Shown here: one piece after another, positions 34,796 to 47,000 of the stretch
Position numbering within the stretch: the first letter of the stretch is position 1
Layout of the letters: every line of letters starts with the position of its first letter
DNA from: Bimuria novae-zelandiae CBS 107.79
Taxonomy: Eukaryota; Ascomycota; Dothideomycetes; Pleosporales; Didymosphaeriaceae
Length of the DNA stretch: 64,000 nucleotides
Direction: 5' to 3'
Assembly (NCBI GenBank): GCA_010015655.1
Contig: ML976678.1
Coordinates: 162,430 to 226,429, forward strand
Notes under the pieces: model-generated
What the model saw: the letters and a program-made list of their open reading frames with translations, nothing else
What the model was told of the DNA's origin: nothing
The model's database searches: none
Translations under genes and position numbers: made by a program

Positions 34796-35925
34796 TGTGG
34801 TCGATTTCGTGTAGGCGGCGGTTTTGTTGAAAGTTGCGCGGGTGGTCAAAGGTTGCAGGCGCAATCGGCGGGAAACGCGAACTTTTCTGTGCGAGACCCA
34901 AGCAAATCTTAGGACGTCACCAGGCAGCCGTCCCACTCCTCAAATCACGCTTCTCAACACCACAAAATGACCCCCAAAGTCTCAATCGTTGCCTGCGAAA
35001 GCGATACGGACGTCATCGCCCAATGAATGGGCTGCCTCAGGCTGCGCTTGCTGTGGTGGTGCAGGGGTCGTGAAACGGGGGCCCACCAGTCCATGAAACG
35101 CCAACGGCTGGCGGCTACCAACTGTGCTGACTTGCCCTGTTCCAGCAAGGTTGCGGTTTAAAGCCCGTGAAGCCCCAGCTCAGCTTGCACCTCACCTCTT
35201 CTTCGACGGTGCTGTCAAGCCTTAGATCCTCTTATGAGCCATCGTGGTTCCTCTTGCTTGTTGCTGACGTCCGGTTGAGCGTTCGAGCGTTGCCCCTCCT
35301 TCGTCCGATTTCCGAGGTAGCGAATCTGAATCTAGTACAAGTGGCAGGGAGACATACCATAATTGTAGAAGGTGTGTGCTTTCTCATATTTGTCTTCATT
35401 TCATGTTCAATTCCTTTTTGTTTCTGGTGCTTCTTACGTCTACATTTCTAAGAGAGGGAATATCGGGAAATACCTATGTGCAACCCCACCAAAAGATCGT
35501 CACCCCGGACTTCACGATGCCCCATGTTTCTCTACTGTGTGCCTGTAAAAATCCTCTGGATCTCGTCATCTCATGGTCTTCTACAATGGCTGGTTGAGAA
35601 CTTGGCCGGTAGGGTTTGAAGAGTTCGCTCTGCGCGTCATTCACCTCACCGTTCACCCTTCACCTCGCTGTACACCACTCCCTTCCCAGACTCCTGGATT
35701 TCGAATAATAGGAAGCTCTGAATAGCACCTATCTATTCAGCGTCAACTGTGGCTATGCCGCTATAACAGTCTGCTCGCTGTGCCCGCTCTCTGCGTTTCA
35801 TACTCTCACCACTTCACTTTCTACATATCCAACTTTATCGCATTCAAACTCTACACTTTCTTCCCTTGTTACGACGCCGGCGTCTCTTAATTCTCATAAT
35901 ATCTACCCTACACACTCTCGTCAAC
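34796..35925. other. Intergenic: shared upstream region of NOPCHAP1-like and eIF4E genes
   Basis: No supported gene in 1.1 kb. The last 150 bp before the eIF4E start are C/T-rich (CTCACCACTTCAC and similar), typical of fungal promoters and 5' leaders. Confidence 0.5.
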
Positions 35926-37013
35926 ATGTCTGAGACCGCTCGACTAATGGGTATACTCAAGGCCTCCGCCGCTAAGCGCATCCCTCACGCGCAGCCGCTC
36001 AATTATTTCGACCCTCTCCAGGACCCGTGTGTCATTTCAGTCCAAAAGCGCCAGACCAATAACACCAAGGACGCAATCCCCAGCACCTTCCTCGAGGCCC
36101 TCCAATTCGTCGCCGACGGCAAACCTCTTCCCCCACCGCCGGCCGCTCCCCTAGGTCTGGACTTCCAACCGCGCCTCGACTTCGTCGTCGCCACCCTCAA
36201 CGACATCGCCACTAAGTACGTATACAACTCCACCATGTCCGGCCGCCTCCCAGCCCTCTCCACCTCGGACCTGCCCGCCGCATCCAGCAGCGAGGCCTCC
36301 GCAACCGCCTCTCCCGCTCGCGGCGGCGCCATGCGCAACGCCATCTTCGGCTCACTCCGCATCCCAGAATTCAAGTACCGCTGGCAGTTCTGGGCCGAGA
36401 AGGGCCAGCAAGCGCCGGCTGCGAAGACGACCTCGACCACCGCGGGCGCCGAGGAGTACGCGAACCGCCCGAAGCCGCTCGGCGACCAGATCATCAGCGT
36501 CAAGGACTTTTACCAGCACTTTAACAACATCCCCGTCGAGAGCTTGAAGCTGAGGGACAGCATCCACCTGTTCCACATGGGCGTCAAGCCGCTGTGGGAG
36601 GATCCGCGCAATGCGAAGGGTGGCGCGTGGTACTTCCGGGTCAGCAAGGAGCAGGCCGAGCAAGTGTGGCATGAGATTTGTCTGCTGGCGGTTGGCGATG
36701 TGCTACAGGCGGCCGTGGAGACAAAGCGAGCCTGTAAGTTCCCAACCTCCACCCGGGGCTTCCTCGTAACTTGGTGGGAAGTAGCTAATGTGAGGGAATA
36801 GCTTTCAACGATGACATCTGCGGTATCTCGTATAGCGTGCGCTGGAACGCGGTGCAGATCGCCATCTGGACCCGCGATGCTGACAACGAGGCGGGCAAGG
36901 AGAAGCTGCTCAAGACGGTTCTGGAGAAGCTGAGTCCGGAGCTGCAGCCGAAGAAGGATAGCTACTGGTATAAGGCGCACAAGGAGCACAAGGGCTTCGC
37001 GGCGCCTGAGTAA
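35926..37013 (+). CDS. eIF4E-family cap-binding protein with long N-terminal extension
   Basis: Exons 35926-36733 and 36802-37013; 339 aa. The C-terminal 190 residues form an eIF4E fold: FKYRWQFWAEKG, then DFYQHFNNIP, HLFHMGVKPLWEDPRNAKGG (with the cap-stacking Trp), AWYFRV and the Trp-containing VWHEICLLAVGD, continuing after the intron with DDICGISYSVRWNAVQIAIW. The family binds the 7-methyl-G cap and recruits or blocks eIF4G. The 150-residue Ser/Ala/Pro-rich N-terminus and divergence from canonical eIF4E suggest a second, 4EHP-like paralog rather than the main factor. The start has a good context (CAACATGTC). Confidence 0.88.
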
Positions 37014-37313
37014 ATGGGTCCTCGATAGCACGGGCTCCTAATGATCGCAGGTGCATGGTGGAGGTGATTCAGATGTTCTGTGTTTTGACGCATACATGGT
37101 TGGTCTGACTGGTTGGTTGGTTGGTTTGAGCAGCATGAGCATGGCACACGGATACACGATGGGTACGGGGTTAGTCGGAGATGACGTTTCCGAAAGATAT
37201 GACTTTAGCGGCGTATGCATGGACATTCACGAGTTCCCGATTCGAGTTATAGAATAAAATCCTCATTCAAAACGATCATTCCCTACTCATGCCCATTCAC
37301 CACACCAATGCTC

Positions 37314-38303
37314 TCATACAAGGTAGTCTTCACACCGCTCCCACATCTCACGCATCCTCAACACCACCCCATACCAAACTCTCACACCCACCCACTTCTT
37401 TCCCCTCTCCCCGACGCTTCCACTCTCCACGTCTTCCTTCGTCACCGCGCGCTCCTTCACCTGCACAACTTCAAACCCTACCTCCCTCGCTGCGCCCACC
37501 GTCCCCTCGACTGTATACGCAAAACTCTGCCCCCTCACCTTCACGCCCTGCGCGTTGACAAATCCCGCCTGCGACACCCGCCCCATCTCGTCGTGCATAT
37601 TCGTTATGAGCGCGTACCCCCCTGGCCGCACGAGCGCGGCGACTGTAGCGAAGTAGTCCTTTAGTGAAACGTGCTCGAGCACCAGCGTACTCACAAGCCC
37701 ATCCGCAGCGCCGGCTCGCAGGCCTCCGACGTCCGGCACGGGACTCGCAGTGCTGCTCGCGGTGGTGGGAAAGCAGTCTGCGCGGCTAAGGCTCAACCTT
37801 ACGTTCTCGCGCCCAGCGAGCAAGGGCGCGAGTTTACGCTCCGCGATCGCGAGCATCGGGGCAGAAAAATCGACCGCAGTGACACTGACGAGCTGGATCC
37901 AAGGGTGCGCGAGAAGTTTTGCGGTGGTGCGGCCGGTGCCGCAGCCGAGATCGATGAGGGAGAGCGGCTTCGGATTTCGTGTGGCAGTAGCGCTGGTGAC
38001 CAGGTTCAAGAACTCCGGAAGTAAGGTCGAGAGCTCCAGGTCATCGATTGCTTGGAGCATGTTCCCGTCGTTGTCGTACACTGAGGCCCATTGGTCGTAC
38101 GCGTCCTGCGTGGCGACATGCTGGACCGGCGTTGATGCCTTGAGCGGCGGCGTGGGCGTGACGTCGAGCTGTTCAGAGGGGTTTCTTGTTGATGTAGCGG
38201 CTACTTCGGAGAGGTCCGATTCCGTGGTCGAGAAGGATGGGGTTGGGTTGTGCGTGTCGATGAGGGAGGTGTCGAAGGTCATGTTGACAGACGGCTGCGT
38301 CAT
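37314..38303 (-). CDS. Class I SAM-dependent methyltransferase
   Basis: Single exon, 329 aa from ATG 38303. After a Ser/Thr-rich 65-residue leader comes DAYDQWASVYDNDGNML (a motif often seen just before such domains), then motif I LSLIDLGCGTGRTT (about residues 115-128) and an acidic motif II region (VTAVDFSAPML). A methyltransferase-11/25-like core follows, with LVLEHVSLKDYFATVAALV and RPGGYALITNMHDEM. The substrate cannot be inferred; small-molecule methylation is most common for this subtype. No signal peptide. It is convergent with the eIF4E gene. Confidence 0.85.
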   Translation of the reverse strand: MTQPSVNMTFDTSLIDTHNPTPSFSTTESDLSEVAATSTRNPSEQLDVTPTPPLKASTPVQHVATQDAYDQWASVYDNDGNMLQAIDDLELSTLLPEFLNLVTSATATRNPKPLSLIDLGCGTGRTTAKLLAHPWIQLVSVTAVDFSAPMLAIAERKLAPLLAGRENVRLSLSRADCFPTTASSTASPVPDVGGLRAGAADGLVSTLVLEHVSLKDYFATVAALVRPGGYALITNMHDEMGRVSQAGFVNAQGVKVRGQSFAYTVEGTVGAAREVGFEVVQVKERAVTKEDVESGSVGERGKKWVGVRVWYGVVLRMREMWERCEDYLV

Positions 38304-38864
38304 GGCTGGGTTGGCTGTCGAGCTCGACAGATCTTGTGGAAGAGAAGAATGCGGCGGAATAATTAAATCAATGGCCGATAAGCACCGTTTAAACAATTAG
38401 ATGATTAGACCAGTTGCTGTGCGGAAGGTGTTGGCTGCTGGCTGAAGACGCTACGAGAAGCTGCTTAAACAAATCGGATAATATCTGCAGACCCAGAGGA
38501 TGTGAGACGAAAACGATGCTGTGGAACTTCTGGTACAGTAATTGCGGTGTCTTAAAGGGATGTTATACGCCCTGCCCATTTTCCACTCTTCCCAATTAGG
38601 CAACCTTGTAGCTCAACACGCGCCAGTGAGTCACGTCTACATCGACGCCAAGTCACGAGTCGACGCGACACTTATGAATGGACCCTTTAATGACATCCGG
38701 TATCGAATCAAAGCTTCCAAGTTTTAAAATTCCGGCCGGATGCAATGCAACGCTCTCGAGCGGTCCGACTCGTACCCCTACAAACCCTCATACAAGTGTC
38801 GTACATAGTATTCTACATCATTATTACAATGCGAAGCTTGAGCGTTCAGATATTCTCAGCGATT
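38304..38864. other. Intergenic, no supported feature
   Basis: About 560 bp between the methyltransferase promoter side and the 3' end of the metaxin gene. Small open frames without similarity; no repeats or RNA genes seen. Confidence 0.5.
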
Positions 38865-39877
38865 CTAAGCGTGTTCGGGGAAGTACGACGCAAGGATACG
38901 GTCACGGTGACTCGTCAGGCTCCGTCGTGAGAGCAGCGCATCCCGGAGACGTGTGTCAACCCAGCCCTTGCCCAGGTCCTCATCCATGAGAAGATGGGTA
39001 TATGAGAATACGCTGGCATCGAATAGACCCGGCTTTTCAGCTCCAAAAAACCAACGATTATCTCCAAGAGCCGTTTCGAGTGCCGCAAAAGCTTCCTCTG
39101 CCTGCTTGTACAGCTCTCCAGCATCGATGATTGCGGAAAACTTGAGGAGCTCGTTCTCGGCTGCGCGGCGGAGCTCTTGGCCAATAGTGAGGCGCACGAA
39201 GGGATTCGTGGAGGTGGGCAAGATGTAGAGTGGTTCGGCGAGGGCGGTGGAGTTGGAAGAAAGGTAGAGGGAGTACAACTGCAATTGAATCAGTCTCATG
39301 TACCGAAACTCGCGGTAGAAGGTCGCATACCCATGCCCTTCGTATCCGATGGTCTAGGAGCGACAAATATGCTTCGTATCGCAGGTCCCCCGGCTCTTCA
39401 ACGGCCGCAGTGCTGTTGTTCATAGCCCAGCGTTGGAGCTTTGCAGAAGGAACTGGAGGTGGAGGTTTGGAGGCCTCCGTCGACGCCGGCAGAAGAAAGG
39501 GCAGCGATCCACTTGGTGACGCGTGGTTGTTCGACGAGGCGATTTGGAAGTCTATGCTTGAGAACTTCAGGTATGCCTATGTGCGGCCGAATGGTCAGTT
39601 TTTGAAGTTCAACTCCTTACAACGCGCTTACCTGCCACTTCAGGCACGCTGGATTAAAAGATGGTGCACCTGCCACTGCCTCGTCCTCTGCTGCGAAGAC
39701 ATATAGTGTGTGCGCATTGCGGTTTCTCGGAGCGCGCAGCGGCAGCTCGTTCGCCGCATAGGTGAGGAGCGGAAAGCGGTCGAACAGCTGCTTTATCGGC
39801 GTGGGCACTGCGAACAAGCTCCGCGACGATGCTGGGCGTGCTCGGCTATCGTCTCGACCGCTGGTTTCGGCCGTCAT
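38865..39877 (-). CDS. Metaxin/Sam37-like mitochondrial outer-membrane import subunit
   Basis: Exons 39877-39632, 39576-39331 and 39278-38865; 301 aa with consistent phases. A short leader is followed by HTLYVFAAEDEA and PSFNPACLKWQ|AYLKFSSIDFQI, then NNHASPSGSLPFLLPA, which mark the GST-like N-terminal fold of metaxin/Sam37. The C-terminal GST-like half includes YSLYLSSNSTALAEPLYILP and WFFGAEKPGLFDASVFSY. In fungi Sam37 is part of the SAM complex that inserts beta-barrel proteins into the outer mitochondrial membrane. The product lacks an obvious C-terminal membrane anchor, as in many Sam37 proteins. The protein seems complete. Confidence 0.85.
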
Positions 39878-40373
39878 CGTTGTCAACTCAGCAAGTGGGA
39901 TGCGACGCCAAAAAGTCCCAATGTTGCGTTGCAGATGCGGAAGTGGCGATCCTCGCCTAAACCTACCCTGTCCGCCGTCGCGGTAACACGTACCGGATTC
40001 AGCAACCACTGTTCCGCCCAACGACTACGCGCCGTCCACTCCGAGTGCATTGCTATTGAATAATCCGTACCGCATATATGACTATACGATCTGGTGGGAC
40101 TTCGCCGAGAGCTTTTCTGCCTCAAAAGTCAGCATTAGGCACACCAACTGTTACTTCTCCATTGGTAGCAAGACTGAGGCCAATCAAAGGTGCGGTCAAG
40201 CGCAGGAAGGTACGGTCAAGTGAAGATAAAAGTGGCCGCTGAAAAGGCAGGCAACTGATTCGCCGCCGACAAGCCATATTCCGGTTTGCACACGAGGTTG
40301 CCTTCCCGCTTTGACGCTCCTCCATCCTCAGCGAAGATCCGTCAAACCGCTTTCCTCGGCTTGATACGCAGCC
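39878..40373. other. Intergenic between the metaxin gene and the kinase remnant
   Basis: About 500 bp with the metaxin promoter. Open frames on both strands here are shadows without similarity. Confidence 0.45.
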
Positions 40374-40909
40374 ATGCTCCTCCATACCTTCTACCGCACG
40401 GGCCTCAATCCTACTGTCCGGCCGTTCTCGTCGCGGTCCTACTCTAAGCGTCAGTCTAACTACGTTTTCAATGCCTTCTACGCAGAATGCATTGAGGAAT
40501 ATCAGCCCGGCAGCTTGCATCTAGTATATCTCGGGGACTCCTTCGAAAATGGTAGATACAAGATCATTCACAAGCTAGGCTCTGGCGATTTCCTCAACAA
40601 GGAAATCTTAGTTCACGAAATGAGACACAGATCGGCGAATTACCGGCCCGATAGGAGGGGAAGGTGCAAGCGCCACCTCCCCTTAACAAAAAAGAGCGGG
40701 AGGATGCTTTAGAACATGACGAGTACTTCGATTTCGGACTGGAGGATCACTTCATTGCCTGGTATCTCGATCTGTTGCCCAACACGAAGTTCACTGAGGA
40801 CCAGGTGAAAGCCTGGGCAAGTGTTATTCAGTCGCTGATGAGATTTGAGCCCAATGAACGAACGCCGGCTTCTAACGTTCTGCTCAACACCTGCTTCAAA
40901 GACATTTAG
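40374..40909 (+). pseudogene. Truncated SRPK-like protein kinase lacking the catalytic domain
   Basis: The beginning (ATG 40374) reads as an SR-protein kinase N-terminus: IEEYQPGSLHLVYLGDSFEN and then GRYKIIHKLGSGDF, the glycine loop. About 20 codons later the sequence jumps to PPPLNKKERE and a kinase C-terminus (LDLLPNTKFTEDQVKAWASV, LMRFEPNERTPASNVLLNT). The roughly 250-300 residues between, with VAIK Lys, HxD, DFG and APE, are absent, and the two parts are in different frames. No kinase can be made. Fungi often carry many SRPK-like copies and this is a gutted one. The sequence between the two parts (about 40595-40660) is unrelated. Confidence 0.7.
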
Positions 40910-41289
40910 TAGTGTTGGCGCTGGCATGTATATCAAACATGGGTTGACTTCGTGGGGTTCTTGGATGTGAACGTGGGCTGAGTCTCACCAGGGTATATAG
41001 TATGAATAGATATCCAGAAAGCTAGTACATCAGTTCGTGTCAGAGTGGCTGTGCCTCCTTCCAAATGGCGGCCAGGTGATGAGATGATGTAGAGTGTGGA
41101 AACATAGATGACACGTAACGAGCCATATGGCCACTTGCGCCAGGCAATCAGACATAAGAGTATTGTAACCAAACATGCCATATCATTTTACACGCGTCCA
41201 CTTTTGTGATCAAACTTATCTCAGGGAACTACAGTGAGTCCTCCCAGCTCCCATTTCATTTCCCTCATCCTACGAACCTTTTCGTGCCT
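40910..41289. other. Intergenic, no supported feature
   Basis: About 380 bp after the kinase remnant and at the 3' side of the CHY zinc-finger gene. Nothing recognised. Confidence 0.45.
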
Positions 41290-41658
41290 TCAACTCCCCT
41301 CCTCGCCCACCTCAAAGTACAACTCCCAATGCTTCTTACACCCTGGATTAAACCCGCTCCCACACTTCGTACACGCCGAGCAGCAGCCCAAGTACTCATC
41401 CACCGTCAGGACATATTTGCACTTAGCGCAGAACACAGCTCTTTCGTCACGGCGCGACCGCGGCCACACAGCCGGCGGGTGGGTCTCGGAGGCGTTGTGG
41501 CAGCTGATGCAGGCGTAGAACTTGTGGCAACAGAAATGCTTGATCGCGATGACGTCGAGTAGGGAGTTCCAGTGGGCGCATTGCGTCAATGGGGTTACTG
41601 AAAGGCCGAGGACTTGGGGGGGTTCGGAGGGGGAGGGACTTGGGTTTGGGTTGGGCAT
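41290..41658 (-). CDS. CHY-type zinc-finger protein, 122 aa
   Basis: Single exon from ATG 41658. After a Pro/Ser-rich 18-residue start, Cys27 and His29 (TQCAHW) begin a CHY zinc-finger series: HFCCHKFYACISCHNASE, then VFCAKCKYVLTVDEYLGC and CSACTKCGSGFNPGCKKHW. The spacing matches the small CHY-domain family that includes yeast Hot13, which acts on small Tim proteins in the mitochondrial intermembrane space. Fungal single-domain members may be Hot13 orthologs or paralogs; localisation is not settled by sequence. It is divergent from the triosephosphate isomerase gene, with 589 bp between start codons. Confidence 0.82.
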   Translation of the reverse strand: MPNPNPSPSPSEPPQVLGLSVTPLTQCAHWNSLLDVIAIKHFCCHKFYACISCHNASETHPPAVWPRSRRDERAVFCAKCKYVLTVDEYLGCCSACTKCGSGFNPGCKKHWELYFEVGEEGS

Positions 41659-42247
41659 GTTAGGATTTGAAAGGAGTGTAGCTTTTACCGTAGTGTGGGA
41701 GGAGACTGGAAGAGAACGGGTCGTCGGTGCTTTCGCAGATTGCAGCTTCCCAAAACAGCCGCTCAGTTTGGGATAGCACTTCTATCTTAGAATTGACCTA
41801 GTGATATTGTATCATCATCCCCTCTCCTCATCACTGGATGCTCCCAAGCCTGGAGCAGGGTCTGAAGCCTTTCATTCGAGCTTCAATGCTGTTGAGTGCC
41901 CGCCCTCCGGGAAACGCAGGATGACGTCCGGAAAGTTTCGCGAAGAAGAAAATGACAGCCTGCAGCACACCCACCTGAGGATTGGCTGCAATCTGTGCAT
42001 AGATCGTAAGATTCTGCTGCTTCTCCATTCTTTTTCCTTCGACCCGCCAAAAGCAACCCGAAGCTCGCCGAGTCGTGGGGACGCTGCCAACAGCTCGACA
42101 TACAACCCCTCGATACCCCACCAACGCCCACCAAACATCTACTACTCAACAACACATTGCAACAACACCTTTAACTCTCCTCACTTACATCTTCTTGCAC
42201 CTTTACATATACCCTTTTTACCTAGAACCTCCACATAATCTGCCAGA
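41659..42247. promoter_or_regulatory. Divergent promoter region, CHY zinc-finger gene and tpi
   Basis: 589 bp between the two start codons. The last 150 bp before tpi are rich in CCACC/CAACA and CT tracts, common in strongly expressed fungal glycolytic genes. No specific factor site is claimed. Confidence 0.5.
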
Positions 42248-43166
<919 letters not shown>

Positions 43167-43467
43167 ATGAGAGACGTACATGCTCATTCGTAGCAACAAG
43201 ACGTTCTGGATTGGAGTTGCTGGACGGACGGAAAAGCTCGGTTATCGGTGGAAGATCAACCACCTAAATGATATAACGAAGCCCTTCAACAAATGTACCA
43301 TGATTTGAATATTTGTATTGATACAGTGTTGCACACAATTGTACATATTTGACCCGAAACGCCTCGCAATGCGTATGTTTCCTGCATGTTCCGGAACGTT
43401 GGGGTATGCGTGGTATACAACGAATCCTCCCTCGCCCATGCCAAACCCAATTACGGGATCCATTTTC

Positions 43468-43960
43468 TCATATCTTGATCTTCGCTCCGTGGAACGGACT
43501 CCAGATACCCCTGACGCTCTCATTGATACTGGTAACTGGCTTGTTCGGCACCCTCTTATCTTCCTCTGGACTCGCATTCCGTAACAGTTCAATCTTCTCC
43601 TTCACACCCTCGGGTGTCATGTTCTTCACGTTTATTGATTTCCGGTGGCCATTGAGGTAGTCTGCAGTCATGACCGGGTGGTGTTTGGCCTTCTTGTACA
43701 CTTGGATCTCGATCTGAGGATTGCGCTTTGCGAAGGCACCGAGTTGGTTCTTGAGGTAGGCGTTCATACCACGGGAGGAGCCGGCCCAGTCGCAATAACT
43801 GAGCGTGATGCGCTTGCAAGGGAGAATGAAGGCGCCGACGCCGTTCTACGCAAGTCAGCGGGGACGCCATTCATGAGTACGCAAAGGCGCACAGTGGGAG
43901 AATTGGGGCAATCAAACTTACCTGGGCCGTCGCAACAGTCTTGATCGCCGACAGCGGCAT
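43468..43960 (-). CDS. mrpl51: Mitochondrial large-subunit ribosomal protein mL43
   Basis: Exons 43960-43922 and 43845-43468; 138 aa. It starts MPLSAIKTVATAQ|NGVGAF, then the L51/S25/CI-B8 thioredoxin-like domain with ITLSYCDWAGSSRGM (about residues 24-38), FAKRNPQIEIQVYKKAKHHP and GHRKSINVKNMTPEGV. Yeast Mrpl51 (mL43) is a structural part of the mitochondrial 54S subunit. The basic C-terminus is normal. It is divergent from the U1-70K gene with a 219-bp gap. Confidence 0.92.
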
Positions 43961-44179
43961 GTTGAGCGGTAATAGCTGCGATAAATGTGCCTTCCCCGTC
44001 GTGAACTCCAGCTGCGCTTCCGCGAACTTTTCGGAAGCGCCATCACGTGTTAGGCAGGCGCGCCAAGACCCCCCGAGACAGCTTTACTCAGATTGCTTCA
44101 TCTGCTCCCTCGACGAAACACCTTCGTCCCCCAAACCACTACATCGCTATCTGGCGCGCAGCCCAGATCTTAACTCGCG
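43961..44179. promoter_or_regulatory. Compact divergent promoter, mL43 and U1-70K
   Basis: Only 219 bp separate the two start codons, so both core promoters and 5' leaders must share this stretch. No clear TATA box was seen. Confidence 0.6.
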
Positions 44180-45434
44180 ATGACGGACAAGCTCCCGCCC
44201 ATGCTGCTCCAGCTGTTCGCCCCGCGTCCGCCGCTACGCTGGGTCGAGCCTGTGGACCACCCGCCCGAGAAGCGCCAAACGCCCAACATCGGCGGCATTG
44301 GCCAGTATATGCAGGCGCTTAGAGAATACAAGGACAATGATGGCTACGTGCCCTCCGACAGCTGGCTGCAGAAGCGCGACCGCAAGAAGCTGGAGAAAAA
44401 GGAGCGCCAGGAGAAGCTTCTCACCGAAGGAGTAAAAGAATGTATGGCATCACTGACTTTCACGCGTTGCAACATGCACGCAACTCTCAAGGTTCGTATA
44501 GGCAGCTAACACGCGAGCAGACAATCCCAAAAAGGACCCGAAAGTCCAGGGTGACGCCTTCAAGACACTCTTCATCTCGCGCTTGAACTACAACACTACC
44601 GAAGAGGATCTGCAGCGTGAATTCGAACGCTGGGGCCCCATCGAGCGCATTCGGATTGTGGAAAACATCACAGCTGACCCTGACGCGCCGCTCAAGAAGC
44701 GCAAACGTGGATACGCCTTCATTGTGTTTGAAAAAGAGCGAGACATGAAGGCTGCATACAAGGACACGGATGGCATGCGAATTAACGATCGCAAGGTTGC
44801 TGTAGATGTCGAGCGTGGTCGCACGGTGTCTGGTTGGCGACCGCGTCGCTTCGGTGGCGGTCTCGGCGGTCGCGGCTATACCAAAGCGCCCGCTCTTCGC
44901 TCTGGAGGAGGCGGTGGTGGATTCGGTCCTCCAGCTGGTCCGGGTGGATTCGGTGCCCGACCCGGTGGCTTTGGAGGCGGTCGTGGCGGTGGCTTTGGAG
45001 GCCGCGGTGGTGGTTTCGGAGGTGATCGAGGCGGTGGCTTTCGGGGAGGGTTTGGTGGCGGTGGTCGAGGAGGAGGTGGTGGTTACGGAAGCGATCGTCG
45101 GGGTATTGGATACCAGTCGAACGGGTACGCTCCCCCAGACGGCGCACCTGCAGCACCCCGTGGTCCTCGTGACTTTGGTGGAAGCGACCGTGGTGGAGGC
45201 GACCGAGCCGGGGGAGGACGATATGGAGGTGACCGTGGAGGTGACAGAGAGCGACGCGACTATGGCGGCGGCGGCCGAGGATCCAGTGGAGCGAACAACG
45301 AGCCACTGGGCAACCGAGATCGGTACCGCGGTGATCGTGAGGGTGGGTATGGCGGCGGCCGAGACGATACCGGCTCGAGGAAGCGTGCCTACGAAGGCTA
45401 CGACGACGATCCACGACAGCGCCGGAGGTACTGA
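44180..45434 (+). CDS. snp1: U1 snRNP 70-kDa protein (U1-70K)
   Basis: Exons 44180-44441 and 44521-45434; 391 aa. The N-terminal U1-70K domain ([20 protein letters not shown], then a basic helix with [11 protein letters not shown]) contacts the snRNP core. An RRM follows (about residues 100-180) with RNP2 TLFISRLN and RNP1 KRGYAFIVF; it binds stem-loop I of U1 snRNA to define 5' splice sites. The tail is Gly/Arg/Asp-rich (RGG-like, about 225-390), low-complexity and probably disordered. The intron (44442-44520) splits a Tyr codon (VKE|YNPKKDP). The intact reading frame and family order make the call firm. Confidence 0.95.
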
Positions 45435-46379
45435 GCTCCTACGACTGCTTAGTGCGCTCTGCTATGGTTTGTCAAAAGGTTACCTTCCCTTTCGCCTTGT
45501 CTTCTAACCCTTCCGCTACAACAAGGGTAAGAGAACAACAAATGACTTCACGGAACGCACAGCCACCTCGAACAATTTTGCAGGAGGGTAAGCAATTCGT
45601 CAGTTGGCAACCTGATTATACGCTTCTCATGCTGTCTCAGCCGAGACCATCATCATTTCGGACATCAACCCCCACTTTCAGCTCTTCGTCATATTTCATC
45701 GCCTGGAGTGCACTATTGACCGTCGATACGCGACGGCATCTGGCAAAAAGTACCAAACTTTCCCGCTCAAGAGGGAACATGGCATACTGGAACGCGATTC
45801 CCAGTCACCGTGCGCATCAATTATGCGCGTATTATTGGTTTAGGCTTCGGAATGGTAGGGTCAAGGTGAATCGTCCGGACAAGGTCTATTTTGTTTCCTC
45901 TCATTTCGTGCTCTCGGGTAGGTACATGTAAGTTATCTTTGCGGTTTGGCCGCTTTCGAGGTGCTTTTCTACACCAGGTAGGATCACAGGTAGGGCTTTT
46001 CCTTACTCAATGATATTTCGCGTTTGATGTGCGATGGTGATGTTTCTTTAGTGTGTATGTTAGTTACGGTATTTGTATGTATATTTTATCAATGGCTATG
46101 CGATGAGTGAGAGGAGAGATATGAGGTTTATGTACGTTTTGGACATCTGTATGCAGTAGAGTACCTAAGCGCTACCCATGTTGATAAGGTTCACGATGTG
46201 TATTCCTTTGGTGTTGGCCGTTGTTGATGCTGCATGAAGACGCTGTGTAACACGGCTTTGTAAGTCGGTTTTTCAAACACAGTCTTTCGTCCTTTAGGCC
46301 ATGTATAACGATCAAGCACCTCGGTGGTACTGTGGTCACTCTCGCCTTAACTATGTGCACCACTGCCACATTGCTGTTA

Positions 46380-47000
46380 TTATTTTAGGGAAGGTTGACG
46401 GCTAGGCACCCGTTAACTTCGATCCCAACCTCAACCACCGAGATCGATGCCTTCTGCTAAACACTCGATTAGGAAATCTGGGGGCTGTTTGACTCTGCTG
46501 TGGATCTCAACCTCAACTACAGCGATTATTAGCTTTTAATAAGCACTAAATTAGGAAGCTTGGTGGATGTTCAATCTGCTCTCTGTGAACTTTAACCTCA
46601 ACCGCTGACCTTTGATAAGTACTAAAATAGGAAGTCTGGGGATGCTTAGCCTCCAGCCTATAAATCTCAATTTCAAGTACTGCGACCAATAGCTTTTAAC
46701 AAGTATTACAATAGAGCGTCCAAAGAATGCATAACCTGCTACGTCCTAACGCATTTTAAACTCTAATCTTAATAATGTCAACTTCTACCACTGTAATTAA
46801 CGACTTTTGACAAGTACTCGAATAGAAAGATCGACAGCAGCTTAACCTGCTAGTCTCAACCTCCCAGTGTGAGCCTCAACCTCAACTACAGCGATCGATA
46901 GCTTCTGACACGGTCTCGGTCAGGAAGGTCGACGGCTGCTCAACCAGCTACGTTAAGGCCCCAATCTCAACCTCAACCTCAACCACAGTAATTAATGGAT
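46380..47000. repeat. Degenerate tandem repeat, about seven units of 75-107 bp
   Basis: A block of the form AGGAAGTCTGGGGGCTG, then CTCAACC, then an AGCGAT-AGCTTTTGACAAGTACT-like segment recurs with anchors near 46386, 46471, 46553, 46629, 46713, 46822 and 46922. Units differ at many positions, mostly transitions, so the array is old. It is non-coding. Confidence 0.6.

Noticed and set aside
44782..45507. Long frames on both strands over the U1-70K tail
   Set aside because: Caused by the repetitive Gly-rich codons of U1-70K; the RRM-containing frame is the real one.
46380..47000. Possible CRISPR-like array
   Set aside because: Repeats are degenerate and not separated by constant-length unique spacers, and the organism is a fungus.
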